A stretch of 64,000 bases of DNA from Limnomonas spitsbergensis (Eukaryota; Chlorophyta; Chlorophyceae; Chlamydomonadales). Below the pieces are notes generated by a model. That model saw nothing but the letters and a program-made list of their open reading frames with translations. It did not search any database and was not told the origin of the DNA. Location of the stretch: the NCBI GenBank assembly GCA_037349105.1, contig JAYJMM010000124.1, positions 2,092,001-2,156,000 on the forward strand. Direction: 5' to 3'. Position numbers and translations under genes: made by a program. Of this stretch, positions 1 to 10,374 are shown in pieces. Each line of letters begins with the position of its first letter. The stretch's first letter is position 1.

Positions 1-215
1 GAGGGTTGAAGGCAGCAAAGCCGAGCCACTTCATCCTGAACCCGAAAACCCTCCTAGACTACCGTCCTACCTAATCCTGGACTCTAAAATCCTCTTAAAC
101 TACGGTGCCACTTAACCCTGAATCCTTAAACCCTCCTAGTCTACCGTCCCACGTATTCCTGAACCCCCAAACCCTCCTAGCCTACCGTTCCACTTAATCC
201 TGAACCCTGAGCCTC
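1..215. repeat. ~41-bp degenerate tandem repeat, unit A
   Basis: About five degenerate copies built on AAACCCTCCTAG(A/T/C)CTACCGTCC. Each contains AAACCCT, the complement of the AGGGTTT seen in the 43-bp arrays. No coding signal was seen. Confidence 0.7.
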
Positions 216-524
216 TCCAAGGACTTAAATTTAGACGAATGGAACACTCGAGACACAAGTGTTGGCCTTATATTTGGGTTTCAAATTCAAATTTAAAGAC
301 CACTTCCAATCCTCTTCTCTGCAGGTTGCTGTAAATAAATAATGGATCTTATTGAGCCGCTGCTTCCACAGACTGAGAATGGACCACATCGATCTGATGC
401 TTCCCCATCTGCCATCAGCTGTTTTTTGCATGCTCGGATGTAGGCATTTATTTGTTTAGCATGTAGTCCGCACTTCCTTGCAGGTCACGAGTAAGTGGAC
501 TAGCTGCTTCGTCTGCAGATATGC

Positions 525-690
525 CACACTTTTCATCAGTGTCCCTCTGCCCACACTTTTCATGTATGTCCCCCTGCCCACACTTTTCATTAATGCCCCT
601 ATGCTTAAACTTTTCATCAGTGTCCCCCTGCCCACCCTTTTTATGAATACCCCCCTGCCCAAACTTAAAATCAGTATCCCCGTGCCCACC
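525..690. repeat. 27-bp minisatellite, about six copies
   Basis: The unit begins CACACTTTTCATCAGTGTCC and repeats exactly every 27 bp for the first copies (525, 552, 579 and on). Because 27 is a multiple of three it leaves short open frames on both strands, which explains the small predicted peptides here. Confidence 0.85.
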
Positions 691-960
691 CTGACCCCCT
701 GTTACGCTACCGTCTTGCTTAACCCTGACCCCTGACCCGCCCTGGGCTACTGTCACGCCCCCTGTCACGCTTAAACCTGACCCCTGACCCCCCCCCCCCT
801 GAGCTACTGTCACGCCCCCTGGTCACGCTTCACCCTGACCCCTGACTCCCCCCCTGGGCTACTGTCATGCCCCCTGGTCACGCTTCACCCTGAACCCTGA
901 CTCCCCCCCTGGGCTACTGTCACGCCCCCTGGTCACGCTTAACCCTGAACCCTGACTCCA
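690..960. repeat. ~56-bp C-rich minisatellite
   Basis: About four copies of a unit containing GGGCTACTGTCACGCCCCCT followed by CACGCTTAACCCTGA. C-tracts of variable length separate them. From here to about 1160 there is only degenerate CCTAGGCTACCGTCC sequence and no gene. Confidence 0.8.
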
Positions 961-1165
961 AAGCTACCGTCCTGCCTAACCCTGGATGCCTTCTAGGCTA
1001 CCTCACAAGCTTGAAGCCCTCCTAGGATTACGTCCCGCTTTACCTTAGACCCCCCTAGGCTACCGTCCTCCTGAACCCTTTATCATGAACTCCTCCTATG
1101 CTAGCCTCTCGCTGCCCCCTTCACTTTGATCCCTGAACTCTTTCCAGGGTATCGTCCCACTGGTC

Positions 1166-1775
1166 TACTTGGTGGTTGTCCAGAGGTTGTGGACCTGCTT
1201 GTGGACGATGCGTATAAGCAGGCGCAGTTGGAGGCGACTGGCAGATAGAGGAGACCCCAGGGACCCCGCCATCGAGCACGAGTCTGCAGCCGCCTACTGC
1301 ACTTGATTACAGCCTACCACCTGCGCCGTGCTGGCGCATGCTGGGAGCCGCACCAACAACAGGGCGAGTGCTAGTTATCGCACCTAATTCCGGCCGCGGC
1401 TCGGTACAGCACGGCTGACACCAGAGGACGGCGCAGCGGTCAACATCTTCAGACACCCTGCTGCCAGCGGTGCTGGACAAGAGGAGAATGCGAGCATGTG
1501 GAGGATGCTCTTCATGTCTGCTTCCAGTGCCCTAGGATCAAGGAGAAGCTTAGAGAGAGGGATTGGGCAAGCCACCTGGAGGCCTAGTGGAGGGTGCCAC
1601 GGACTTTCACCAGTTGACTCGGGGCAGGCAAGGGTGGGAGGCTCTGGTTTTGTGGAGGTGGTAGACATCATTGCGGGCTAGCTCCTCGTGGAGTTGGGGA
1701 ATCCTTGGAATTTTTTTTTGCTTATGCGGCTGAGCCTTTTTTAGCAAGGCCGGGAGGTAACGTCACTGAATAGTG
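1166..1775 (+). pseudogene. Decayed LINE-like retrotransposon 3' end
   Basis: The plus strand encodes, between stops and frame shifts, pieces that match the C-terminus of the better copy at 46695-47786: a CCQRCW...EHVEDALHVCFQCP segment at about 1460-1535, and GWEALVFVEVVDIIAG just before the stop near 1681. The Cys/His pattern CxxC...HxCxxC is the terminal zinc-knuckle type of non-LTR retrotransposon reverse transcriptases. In-frame stops near 1246 and 1375 rule out function. The segment ends in the dispersed tail GCGGCTGAGCCTTTTTTAGC...GGTAACGTCACTGA. Confidence 0.65.
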
Positions 1776-1829
1776 TAACCCGGGCCGGCGTTTCACTTAT
1801 CTTGGTCTGTGTGGGGCAGCCTCTCCATA

Positions 1830-2035
1830 TACTTTGTGGGGGGGCTTTTCCGCCCGTTTCTCTTTTGTTTCCCCATCATGGCCTTTTAGTTTCCAAGAAG
1901 ACAGGTGGACGCCGTTGACGCCAAGCCTGTTCCAGCAAGGCCCATATGTATTATATATGTTTATCATTGACCCCTGCGCCCATGCGTCCGAGCCTTTTTC
2001 AGCATGGCCCAGGGGTGTAATGCCACTGACATGTC
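1830..2035 (+). mobile_element. LINE 3' tail fragment
   Basis: Pyrimidine-rich sequence followed by GCCCATGCGTCCGAGCC, TTTTTCAGCATGGCCCAGGG and GTGTAATGCCACTGAC. The same tail follows the coding relics at 1700, 13640 and 27120, so this is a 3'-UTR remnant without coding sequence. Confidence 0.55.
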
Positions 2036-2092
2036 ATTGGGCACAAGTGCATGTGGCTCATGGGATTTCTTGGTGGATTCAGGGATTATATA

Positions 2093-2143
2093 TCGCTGAG
2101 TCCTATTTATCGCTGAGTCCTACATATCGCTGAGTCGTACAGT
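2093..2143. repeat. 17-bp direct repeat, three copies
   Basis: TCGCTGAGTCCTA recurs at 2093, 2110 and 2127, separated by AT-rich spacers. Confidence 0.85.
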
Positions 2144-2540
2144 ATGGAAATATAAAAGATTACACGTGCCTATGGAAGGGAGAGTTCTGGGGCAGGGTGA
2201 CACAAATCCCAAGATGACGCTCAGACCAATCACTAATCCACTACAACTCTACAAAGGCAGGGTTACTCTTTCGCACAAGATTGACGCACCAAGGGGTCAG
2301 CCCAAGGGATACATGGCCAAGGTTCTCTTTGAAAGAACATTCGGAAATAACACGACATTGATATACCGCCACTTGCGCAAGCGTGGGAGACGCATCAACA
2401 ACAAACCTCAACCGTAATTACAAAACGAGTCAAAACATCAAGATACAGTGAAAACATGGTCTTCATGTTTGTACAAAGCATTGACCTCTACCCACAAACC
2501 ACAACATGAATTCATACATTAAAGAAATGGTTTTTAGTTA

Positions 2541-2600
2541 GGCGCCCATGCGGCCGAGCCTTTTTTGAGCAGGGCCCAGAGGCGTAACGTCATTGACATC
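2541..2600 (+). mobile_element. LINE 3' tail fragment
   Basis: GGCGCCCATGCGGCCGAGCC then TTTTTTGAGCAGGGCCCAGA and GGCGTAACGTCATTGAC, a clear version of the tail motif. It is followed by AATAAAATAA, perhaps the original A-rich end. 2601-2774 holds nothing else recognisable. Confidence 0.6.
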
Positions 2601-2774
2601 AATAAAATAAACAGCGAAGCCTAGATATCAGGTTTTAATAATGCATCAAAATGCGCATAGGGCACAATTCTGGGCAGGCTCATGAGCAATACCAATTAGC
2701 CAAGCCTGACTGCCTTCATCATCAGTTGGTGCACCAAGGGTCTGCCTCCATATCCTCCGTCAACCTATTTGTAA

Positions 2775-2970
2775 ATGATGTTCAGTTTTTACAGTCCAAC
2801 GGGGCATCACATTTGATGCATGGGCCTTGTAACCGAAAACCGGTACAGTTCAGGCATGCACTAAATACGCAAGGACAGCGAGCGAAAACCAGTGACCCCT
2901 CTGGGCAAGCAAGCAACACACAACCACCGAGCAGTAGCGTGGGAATGAACCCCATAGTACAGAAGATCAG
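2775..2970. repeat. Dispersed ~190-bp block near the 3' side of OPR1A
   Basis: ACAGTCCAACGGGGCATCAC through GTGGGAATGAACCCCATAG recurs in diverged form at 23455-23635, and in part at 60340-60405. Open frames exist on both strands but no frame is clearly favoured. 2971-3222 contains only a GGTACC-rich inverted repeat (about 3177-3211) and the 3' flank of OPR1A. Confidence 0.5.
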
Positions 2971-3222
2971 CCCCAGCCATATTAATCGAAATCTATAAAG
3001 GCTCAATCATGAACGAGGGACACAATGGAATTCCATGCATGAGCTTGAATCCAAATCCAAGATACTTACCTTCACGAAAGTAGCCAAAGACACCCTAGTC
3101 TGGTCAAAGGCAAAGCATCTTGGCTGTTTTGAATCAAACCTTCTGTGAGGATCCAACTTCTGTGTTCATGGACATACCGGGTACCAGTAGTACCAGGCCC
3201 GGTACCTGTTTACTTAAACGCC

Positions 3223-4398
3223 CTATTTATCAGCATGATCAAAGTTTGGAAGACTAGGAAGACCCAGCTTCACCAAAGCTGAATACAACATGCTCCGGTC
3301 TATGGCATTAAAGCTTGACAACTTTGCCTTAGCCACGGAAAGGAAAGCATCCGTGAAGGCTGCATTGTTGTGCCCCAGCGACGCCATCGCCCAGAAAATT
3401 GTGGCCAGGTCTTGGGAATTGAAGTCGGGCAGCGTGTTTTTTGCCGCAAGTAGAAGAGCGTCTGTGAAGGCAACGTTGATATGCCCCAGCGTCGCCAAAG
3501 CCCAAAGAGTGTTCGCCAGCTCTTGCGAGGTGAAGTCGGGCAGCTTAGTCTTTGCCACAATGAGAAGAGCATCCGTGAAGGCTGCATTAGAATGCCCCAG
3601 TGTCGCCATGGCCCATAGAGTGTTCGCCAATGCTTGCGAGGTGAAGTCGGGTAGCTTGGGCTCCGCCTCAAAGAGGAGAGCATCCGTTAAGGCAACATCT
3701 GAGTGCCCAGACTTTGCCATGGCCCAGAGGGTGTTGGCAATATCATGCGCATTGAAGTCTGAGGTAGTTGATCGACCTTGCTGAAGTAAAGCTGATAGCA
3801 GCCGCTCATCTCTGAAGTTTAGTTTGGCAAGAGCGTACATGCAGTTGGAGACTGCACGGGAGCCCATGTCTCCAACATGTTGATGGACCAGCTGTGCTAG
3901 GTTGGCTACAGTTGCCGCCTCCCTCCCACCAGGCCTGACCTTGCCACTGATCAGCTTTTGAGCTTGTATCATGGCGGTGGATGCATGAATGAAATCGAAG
4001 CTGGACCTGAACTCCTCCACCAGAGAGCTTAGCTGATCCAGAGTTGTGCTCTCCTTGATCCAAACATTCAGCTGTCTGGCACTGATGCTGCCCCCGTCAT
4101 CTCCTGTTGTGGGTTGTTGCACTCCAGCGGAGATGCTGCCTTCCCGTGTTCCAGGCCTGTTACCTGCCGGCTGTGGTTGATTCTGCCGGTCCACACGCTG
4201 CTGCGGCCGCTGTGGCCGTGGGGCCAGCGGGACATCTGGTGGATCTCCTCTGCTGCTGCCGCCAGCTGCTGATACTGCAACGTTAGGTCCATTCAGGTTG
4301 CTTGCATCCCGACCATAAGGTTGCGTCAACCTGCTGGTGCCGATGGTGGGCTGTGTCAAGCGCTGATGGCTTTGATGTAACCTCAGACTACTGGCACC
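3223..4398 (-). CDS. OPR1A, large exon: octotricopeptide-type helical-repeat protein
   Basis: Encodes the last 391 residues of a reconstructed 459-residue protein. A Pro/Gln/Arg-rich, probably disordered stretch comes first. A conserved helical segment follows (about residues 175-247, containing LVEEFRSSFDFIHASTAM), then a degenerate repeat, four canonical 37-residue repeats (283-430, core LANTLWAMATLGH) and a capping half repeat. The period is 111 bp in DNA. This is the repeat type of OPR proteins of green algae and the related 37-residue repeats of apicomplexan RAP proteins, which bind organelle RNA and act in its stability, processing or translation; no RAP domain is seen. The frame has no in-frame ATG before its upstream stop TAA; instead TTTTGCGCAG at its 5' edge fits a splice acceptor, and the frame is phase 0 with the exon at 5888-6091. 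The RNA target is unknown. Confidence 0.85.
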   Translation of the reverse strand, partial: GASSLRLHQSHQRLTQPTIGTSRLTQPYGRDASNLNGPNVAVSAAGGSSRGDPPDVPLAPRPQRPQQRVDRQNQPQPAGNRPGTREGSISAGVQQPTTGDDGGSISARQLNVWIKESTTLDQLSSLVEEFRSSFDFIHASTAMIQAQKLISGKVRPGGREAATVANLAQLVHQHVGDMGSRAVSNCMYALAKLNFRDERLLSALLQQGRSTTSDFNAHDIANTLWAMAKSGHSDVALTDALLFEAEPKLPDFTSQALANTLWAMATLGHSNAAFTDALLIVAKTKLPDFTSQELANTLWALATLGHINVAFTDALLLAAKNTLPDFNSQDLATIFWAMASLGHNNAAFTDAFLSVAKAKLSSFNAIDRSMLYSALVKLGLPSLPNFDHADK

Positions 4399-5887
4399 CT
4401 GCGCAAAATGGGGATAACGGGATTAGGGACTTTGGTTTGCTTTGTGAACCCCTATCTTTCGTGTCCCTCCAATGCCTTGTTTATACTGAATTCAAATAAA
4501 ACAGGCATTGCCTGTCATCATACTAACAAACAAGAAAGAAAGAAAGAAAACTACGCCCCGTGGGGGGCGTGAGAGTTAAGGAAACAGCGCAGCCTGGGCC
4601 GAAGCCACATCCGTGCCGTTACCGTTACTAACAAACAATTATACAAAGCTCGGTACTCCAGAATCTAATAACCAGAAAGAATGGCCACAAACAAGACTTT
4701 TAAGAGTGCGGCGCTGATACCAGGACTGACAGTCAGTGTTTATTTTGGAGCAGGCCAGGTCTCCTGTGCATGGCCAGCTCAGTGGCCAAACTGGGTCCAT
4801 GAGAACCAATCATTGACCAGCCTAGGGCCGGTGGCCAAAGCAGTTGGGCGTTCTGCATCAGCCCTCCCCCTCCACCCATGGCCGTACGCCGTGATGCAAC
4901 AGCTCATATGCAGCTAAATCACGCAAACAAACAAACACGCAGCTGGTGGCATCATTTGATGGGGAACACTCTGCAGCACTGTCGGAAAGAGTGCTGTCCC
5001 GGTCCTGGCAGTCTGTATTTATTTCAGGGTATGCCAAACCACCTAAGCAGGACGACCAGGCGGCCACCACTAGGCCAATGGGGACCGAACCTTGACAAGC
5101 CAACGGCCAGGGGCCAAAGCAACAGAGCTGGCTACATCAGGCCCCCGCAACTGCAGGCTGTGAGGCCTTTCAAATATTGACGCAATGTACTTCAAGAACC
5201 ATTGCCAGTAGCGTGGTAGGGTTGCCCACATTCTGGAGGCTGCCATCAAGTCAAGGACTCCAGTAGCAGTCATCAGTTTATGCCAGAATTGTTTATTCAC
5301 TTTTGTGGGCCTGCCTGGCAGCTGCCACTAAGCCGATAGGGTGCCAGGATTTGACAAGCCTATACCGAAGCCAGTGGCACAAGCAGCATGGCTTGCATCA
5401 TGCCCCTGACCAGGGTTTGCATCATTCCCCCCGCCACATGCCAGACTGTGGCAAAAGCATGCCAGATACAAGGATGGGAGGGCCACGGGGCCGGTGGGGA
5501 CAACATCAAACAAAACCCAGCGTCGTTCCTCATTTCCTCATCATGTGCCTGCTCAATCCTTCATGCCCCAGGTCAGTCTCTCATGCCCTAGCTCAATCGC
5601 TCATTCATTGTTCAATCTCTCATGCCCCAGCTTAGGAGCTCACTCCCTCATGTTCTAGCTCGATATCTCATGCCCCAGCTCAATCTCTCATGCCCCAGCT
5701 GAAGTTCAATCGCTCATGATAGCCCCAGGTCATTGACTGATCAGACTTCCATGCCACAGCTCAAGCCCTCTTCACCCCAGTTCCATCCCTTACTGACTCA
5801 TCGTCCCCTAGAACAGCAGCCCATCTATCTATCAGGCCTGAAGTTGCTCATTCCTCGGATCGACTCACAAACAGCAGCATTACTCAC
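4399..5887 (-). other. OPR1A intron 2 (phase 0), packed with repeats
   Basis: On the minus strand it starts GTGAGT (5887 downward) and ends GCGCAG (4404-4399). It contains a GAAA microsatellite (about 4531-4548), a short GC hairpin (ACGCCCCGTGGGGGGCGT, about 4552-4571), two or three degenerate ~160-bp copies of a GGCCAAAGCAACAGGGCTGG-type element (4770-5470), and a degenerate CTCATGCCCCAGCTCAATC array (5545-5700). The same order is kept in the introns of OPR2 and OPR3. Confidence 0.7.
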
Positions 5888-6091
5888 CATGGCATTTTGA
5901 CGATCTGATGCCTTGCAGGCATGTGCTGACACGTCCAGTGTTGACAGGCCTAGTAATGATCCGCGTAAGCTAGGGAGCGGACGAAGGAGTCGAGGCGTGT
6001 GCCTAGCTGACAAGGCGGAGTGGTCGAGACGTGTTGAAGGAAGATGATGGCGAGGCGATGACAATGTCCAGCGACCCAGATAAGACGACAT
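5888..6091 (-). CDS. OPR1A, start exon: organelle transit-peptide-like N-terminus
   Basis: Minus-strand ATG at 6091 opens 68 codons beginning MSSYLGRWTLSSPRHHLPST and ending at an ATG codon followed directly by GTGAGT, a good donor, in phase 0. The peptide is rich in Ser, Arg, Leu and His with very few acidic residues, as in chloroplast or mitochondrial transit peptides. Upstream, a pyrimidine run ending CTGCTGCAG (6117-6112) is a good acceptor, and GAAG/GTAAGA at 6200-6194 a good donor, so a short 88-bp intron (6112-6199) in the 5' UTR is likely. The same exon with the same boundaries occurs for OPR2 (204 nt) and OPR3 (195 nt), which is the main support for joining it to the large exon. Which organelle it targets cannot be decided. 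Confidence 0.75.
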
Positions 6092-6111
6092 CTCGATGCT
6101 GGTGGAGTAGG

Positions 6112-6300
6112 CTGCAGCAGGGAGAAGAAACACAATACAGGTGAAGAAACTGGCGGGAGGATCGCCGTGGAAGCAAGGTACCCAAACGTAGTTTCTTACC
6201 TTCGATAAACAGCCGATTGTATTGTTGGTGATCAACCAGTGAAGAAGCAGTGATGATCAGGCTGCCGATTTGCGAACCTAGCGTAATGCCAGCATGCCAC
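6112..6300 (-). promoter_or_regulatory. OPR1A 5' UTR exon and short 5' UTR intron
   Basis: 6112-6199 has intron ends GTAAGA...CTGCAG on the minus strand. 6200-6300 would be the untranslated first exon; it is well conserved in front of OPR2 (30548-30650) and OPR1B. No TATA box was recognised, so the transcription start is not placed. Confidence 0.5.
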
Positions 6301-6559
6301 CCGTGCGCCGGAAGGGTCGCAGCATTTGTGTTGAAGAAGTGGAAGATGGGACCAACGGGAACGGTTGGGGCTGGTCCTACGTTTTGCTGGCCATGGTCAG
6401 GATAGAGGGTTTCATGTCAGTAAAGATATATGCAACCTTTCCAGGACCTTTCTTAATTGCCTTTCATGTCAAAAGAACTTCCTCTCGGATCTCAAAGTCC
6501 CACCTTGCATGGCGCCTGGGCAGAGATGGGCATAGGACGATAACGTTCACAATATATTA

Positions 6560-6850
6560 TGCTTAACGCATCAACGTCAGCTATGCTGCATGGTTTGTGG
6601 CTGGAGGTGGTGCGCTGCAAGCTAGATCCAGTCATCCAGGTGCAGTGCATGACTGCATGGCCGCCGCCGCACGGTGGGCCATGCGCCACCCGACAATCAT
6701 GGCGGTTGGATCCGCCGCGGTGATTGATCAAATGGCCATTTGATGGGCTGTGGCGCATCGTCCTGAGATCAGGAGGGTGAATGGCGTTGTGGGCCTCTGC
6801 AATGGAATGCCAGGAACAAACCCAATCCTGGTGGGGCGGAAAAGGAACGA
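6560..6850. promoter_or_regulatory. Conserved block upstream of OPR1A, with an 18-bp palindrome
   Basis: This stretch is nearly unchanged upstream of OPR2 (30895-31130), although the OPR2 coding repeats differ greatly. It contains the perfect palindrome ATCAAATGGCCATTTGAT (6727-6744). It lies about 0.5-0.75 kb upstream of the start codon. A promoter or upstream exon role is inference; a minus-strand frame of 131 codons overlaps it. Confidence 0.4.
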
Positions 6851-6879
6851 ACAGGAGCGGAAGATAAATAAACAACCAT

Positions 6880-7660
6880 GAATGCAAAGATCTATGCAGT
6901 ACCCCACCGGGTGCACAAGTGCCTCGTGCTCTGAAAAGCAGGCATCAGTGTATGCGATGCCCCATGCTAACCCATTATATACTCATGTAGCATGTGCTAC
7001 CCCACGCAGCACTGACACACAATGGACAAAGGACAAAGCTTGTTCTTTTACATTCTCTTCTTCCCCCAATTTTTCTGCACCCTGGGCCCAAGGTGTAGTC
7101 CCCTCATCTCCCTCATTCCTCTCTCCCTCCCCCTCTCTCCCCCCACTTCGTCCAGCTCCCACCTGTCCCTTCCCCCTCTCTGACGTTATCCTCAGGTCGC
7201 CTTACCGTCACCATTACTACCACACCCTCCTCTGCTCCCTCTTGGCGGCAGCCACCAGACAGCAGGAGGCTGCCTACGCGTGCAAATGGCAGCAGGTGTC
7301 TCCTTTCCTGTCCACAGCTATCAGGACTCGATGGGGATTTAAACACCTCACCCACTGCCCCACACTCAACCCTTACCACTGCTGCTTCAAACCAGGCCTG
7401 ATGCCATCATGCCCTCTGAGGTTAGGGCACCTCAAGATAAGAAATCTGAAACTGAAGAGTGCTGCTTGTCTCCTTCTGCCTGTAGGTTGTTCACACATTC
7501 GTCCCTACCGCCTGCTGGAATCCTTCCTGATAAGCCGTTAGTGTGCTGCCGTCCGCCATCAGCCTGGCCGCCAACCACAATGATTCATACCACCACTTCA
7601 CACATTTTCATACCAGGGATCTGTCGCCCGGTGCGTACACACCATAGTGGCCTGCCTTCA
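6880..7660. other. Gene-poor C/T-rich stretch
   Basis: Strongly pyrimidine-rich (7040-7240), then sequence with CTGATAAGCCGT(C/T)AGTGTGCTG, a phrase repeated in many spacers of the window. Unit B differs by a 13-bp insertion near 41525, which breaks the long plus-strand frame seen here. No supported gene. Confidence 0.5.
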
Positions 7661-7669
7661 GCCTCAACT

Positions 7670-8325
7670 CCCTAAACTCAGCGACCGCTCTATCTGCTGC
7701 AGCATGGCAGTGGTCTTCAACATGTGCTTTGGTAAGGACTGAGTGAGCAAGGTCGGGGAGGTGTGAATGCCAAGGTGTGAATGCCCAGGTGTAAAAGGCC
7801 AGTGCAACAGACTCCCATATCTGCTCCGATAGGTCCTGGGACAAGCCAGGGTGAACAGGGTTTACGGGTCGGGGGCTAGGTTTGGGGGTGAAGTCTGGAG
7901 AGGCAAGGTGATGTCTCCGCCACTCTTGTGACTGAGTTCCATACCATACAGTCCTCTAGGATTCTACGGGTCCTCCTAGATTGCAACATCGAGCGCCTAC
8001 CTTCTAAGAGCGTGTTTCTGATCTGTTCCCCTCGACCCTGGACCCTGAGCATGTGTTTGGTCCCAACCCTGCCCAAGACGCACAGGTTGTTCTCAATAGC
8101 CTTCAAAACCATGAAAACCATCAACTGCTTCTGCCCCAAAACCCTGACCCCGCAGGTCGCGCTGATTGCCATGAACGCATTGCTGCCTGAGGACCGGCCG
8201 GCCAACCAACCATGTGGCGGCTGTGGAGGACCTGGCAGCTACAGGGCAGCTTCTTACATATCTGATACGGATCGGCCGCCTGACAGCTGCCTGTACGAGC
8301 TGGCTTCCACGCTGTAGCCATGCAG
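7670..8325 (+). pseudogene. Relic peptide blocks (CSD-like and LPED-like), degraded
   Basis: Plus-strand pieces resemble better copies elsewhere: SICCSMAVVFNMCFGKD at 7695-7740, NPAQDAQVVLNSLQNHENHQ at about 8065-8125, and LPEDRPANQ...VAAVEDLAATGQLLTYL at 8190-8260. Small indels shift the frame relative to the U2 copy (32290-32650). The segment ends at GCCATGCAG/GTGAGG, a donor-like junction, and a C-rich array follows at once. Function unknown. Confidence 0.45.
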
Positions 8326-8349
8326 GTGAGGGCATTAGGGTGCAGGCAG

Positions 8350-9345
8350 GTCGTTGGCCACTTTTCCCCGACCACTTTGCCCCGGCCATTGCCGCCCGCA
8401 AATTAGTCCCGGAAACTATCGCCAGCCACTTTTCCCCGCCATTCCTGTGAGCCATCTTCATGGGCCACTAGCGCCAGCCACTGCTCCCCCGCCTGCTTTG
8501 CCCTGGCCACTACCATCAGCCTTTTTTCCCTGCCCACTTTTCCTACATCCACTTTTCCCTCTCCACTACCATCAGCCACTCTCCCTGCCCAATTTTCCCT
8601 GCCCACTTTTTCCTGGCCACTACCGCCAACCTTTTTTCCCCCACTCACTTTTCCTCCGCCATTATCGCCGGCCACTTTTCTTCCGGCCACTTTTTCCCGG
8701 CCACGGCTGCCAGCCACTTTTCCCGGCCATTTTCCCTGGCTACAGCCGCAAGCCACTTTTCCCCGTCACATTTCCCCCTGCCACTACCGCCAGCCATTTT
8801 CCCAGCGACTTTTTCCCCTGCAAGTACCGCGGCCACCTTTCCCCCTTCACTCTTTCCTGGCCTGTTTCCCCCTTCTCTCTTCCCAGGCCACTTCCCTTCC
8901 TTTGCTCTTTTCCCAGGCCACTGCCGCCAGCCACTTTCCTCGAGACATGTCACCAGCCAGAATTTGCCCAGCCACTTTCTCTGGCCACCGCCATCCACCA
9001 ATTTCCCCCACAAGTGCCGCCAGCCCCTTTTCCCCAGCCGAATCCACCAACCACTTTTCCCACAACTCCCCCAGCCAACTCGCCAGCCACATTTTTCCCT
9101 CCACTTCCCCCCCGCCACTGCCACCAGCCACTTTCCCCCGCCACTTTTTCCGGGCTAAGGCCAAAAGCCGCTTTTCCCCGTCACTTTTTCCCAGCCACTA
9201 CCGCCAGCCACTTTTTCCCCATGCACTGCCACCAGCAACTTCCCCCCGTCCAATCCCCCCTGGCCATTACCGCACACAGCTTTTCCCCAGGCCGCTACCG
9301 CCCGCCACTTTATCCCCGCCCAACGTCCCATGCCACTGCCACTGC
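8350..9345. repeat. C-rich degenerate array, unit A first copy
   Basis: Dozens of imperfect ~20-30-bp units built on CAGCCACTTTTCCCCGGCCA and ACTACCGC. Long Pro/His/Phe open frames on plus and Gly/Lys/Trp frames on minus are by-products of composition. The array begins within 30 bases of the CAG/GTGAGG junction at 8322. Confidence 0.85.
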
Positions 9346-9654
9346 CACCCCGTTTCATGTAGGCCAGGTGCCATGCTGATGTGGCGACCCGTGACTGTGC
9401 ATTTGAAAGCTAAAGAATACCTCTCGTCCCCTTCCGCTGGCATACAGCCTCCAGGTTCCTCAAGTGCTCCTCACCGTCACCATCCACAACGCTTCCTGCT
9501 AAGCCGTCAGTCTGCTGCCGCCTTGTGTGGACCCGCCATAGCAGCCTGCCTTCAGCCCTGCTACTGGCATCAACGCTTCACACCACTCCACACCTGTTCA
9601 TACCACGGTTATGCTGCCAGACAGGATCCGTGATTGCGGCCCCTCTTCAGCCAT

Positions 9655-9990
9655 CCCCTGAACCCTGAACATGAGTTTGGACCTTATCCTTCCCAAGGCA
9701 TGCAGAGACCCCGCTATAGCCTTTGAAACCATTACAACATCAACTATCAAGTGCAACTCTCTAACCCTGAACCCTCCAGGCCAGGCTACTTGCCATCAAC
9801 GCATCGCAGTAGAAGGACCACCAGGCCGATCGCGTGGTTGCTACGGATGAGCTGGCATCTGCTCAGCAGCTTCCGCCCTCTCCTGGTACGGATCCGCCGC
9901 TGGACGGTGTCTATCCATGATGGGCTGATGGCTGACGCGCTGCTCCAGAGGAAAGTCAGAAATTGCTGAGTAACTGCCTGTATGAGCTGG
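9655..9990 (+). pseudogene. Relic of the LPED-like peptide block
   Basis: A segment at about 9815-9900 reads DHQADRVVATDELASAQQLP followed by PSPGTDPPLDG in one plus frame, aligning with LPEDQQAFRVAAVEELAAA at 32525-32580. A stop codon lies just before it. Preceded by AACCCTGAACCCTCCAGG, as in the other copies. 9346-9654 carries only the dispersed GCTAAGCCGTCAGTCTGCTG spacer sequence. Confidence 0.4.
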
Positions 9991-10374
9991 CTTTCATGCT
10001 GCTCCAGAGGAGCTGTCCTACAAATGTGGGCATGAGGGGCCACGTAGCTGCATGCTCAAGGCTTCTGTGCTTCTCCAGTTGAGCAATCATACAGGTGATG
10101 CATGAGGGTGTGAACGGCAGAAGCTACCGAACAGCTGCATGCAGGTGTGTCAAGGCTTCTGTGTTTCACTAGTTGAACAGTCATACCAATATGGTCACGG
10201 CGGTGGGGAACAGCACAAGCTGCCGAACACCTGTGTATATGAAACCATGAGGGTGTGAGAAAGTGAAGACCTAAGGGTGGGTGGGAAACTCTCACATGCA
10301 TGCAAGTGTGTCCATATGGGGAATTCACACATTTTAATACAGCTGCACCTGGTCTTCCCGTATCAATTGAAGTG

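Noticed and set aside
2166..2417. 83-codon plus-strand frame, duplicated at 36524-36775
   Set aside because: Starts at GTG (first ATG two codons later), no recognised domain, and its duplicate is too similar to test for selection.
8354..9379. 341-codon plus-strand frame and Gly/Lys-rich minus-strand frames in the C-rich arrays
   Set aside because: Low-complexity repeat DNA; the frames shift freely between copies and have no start or splice context.
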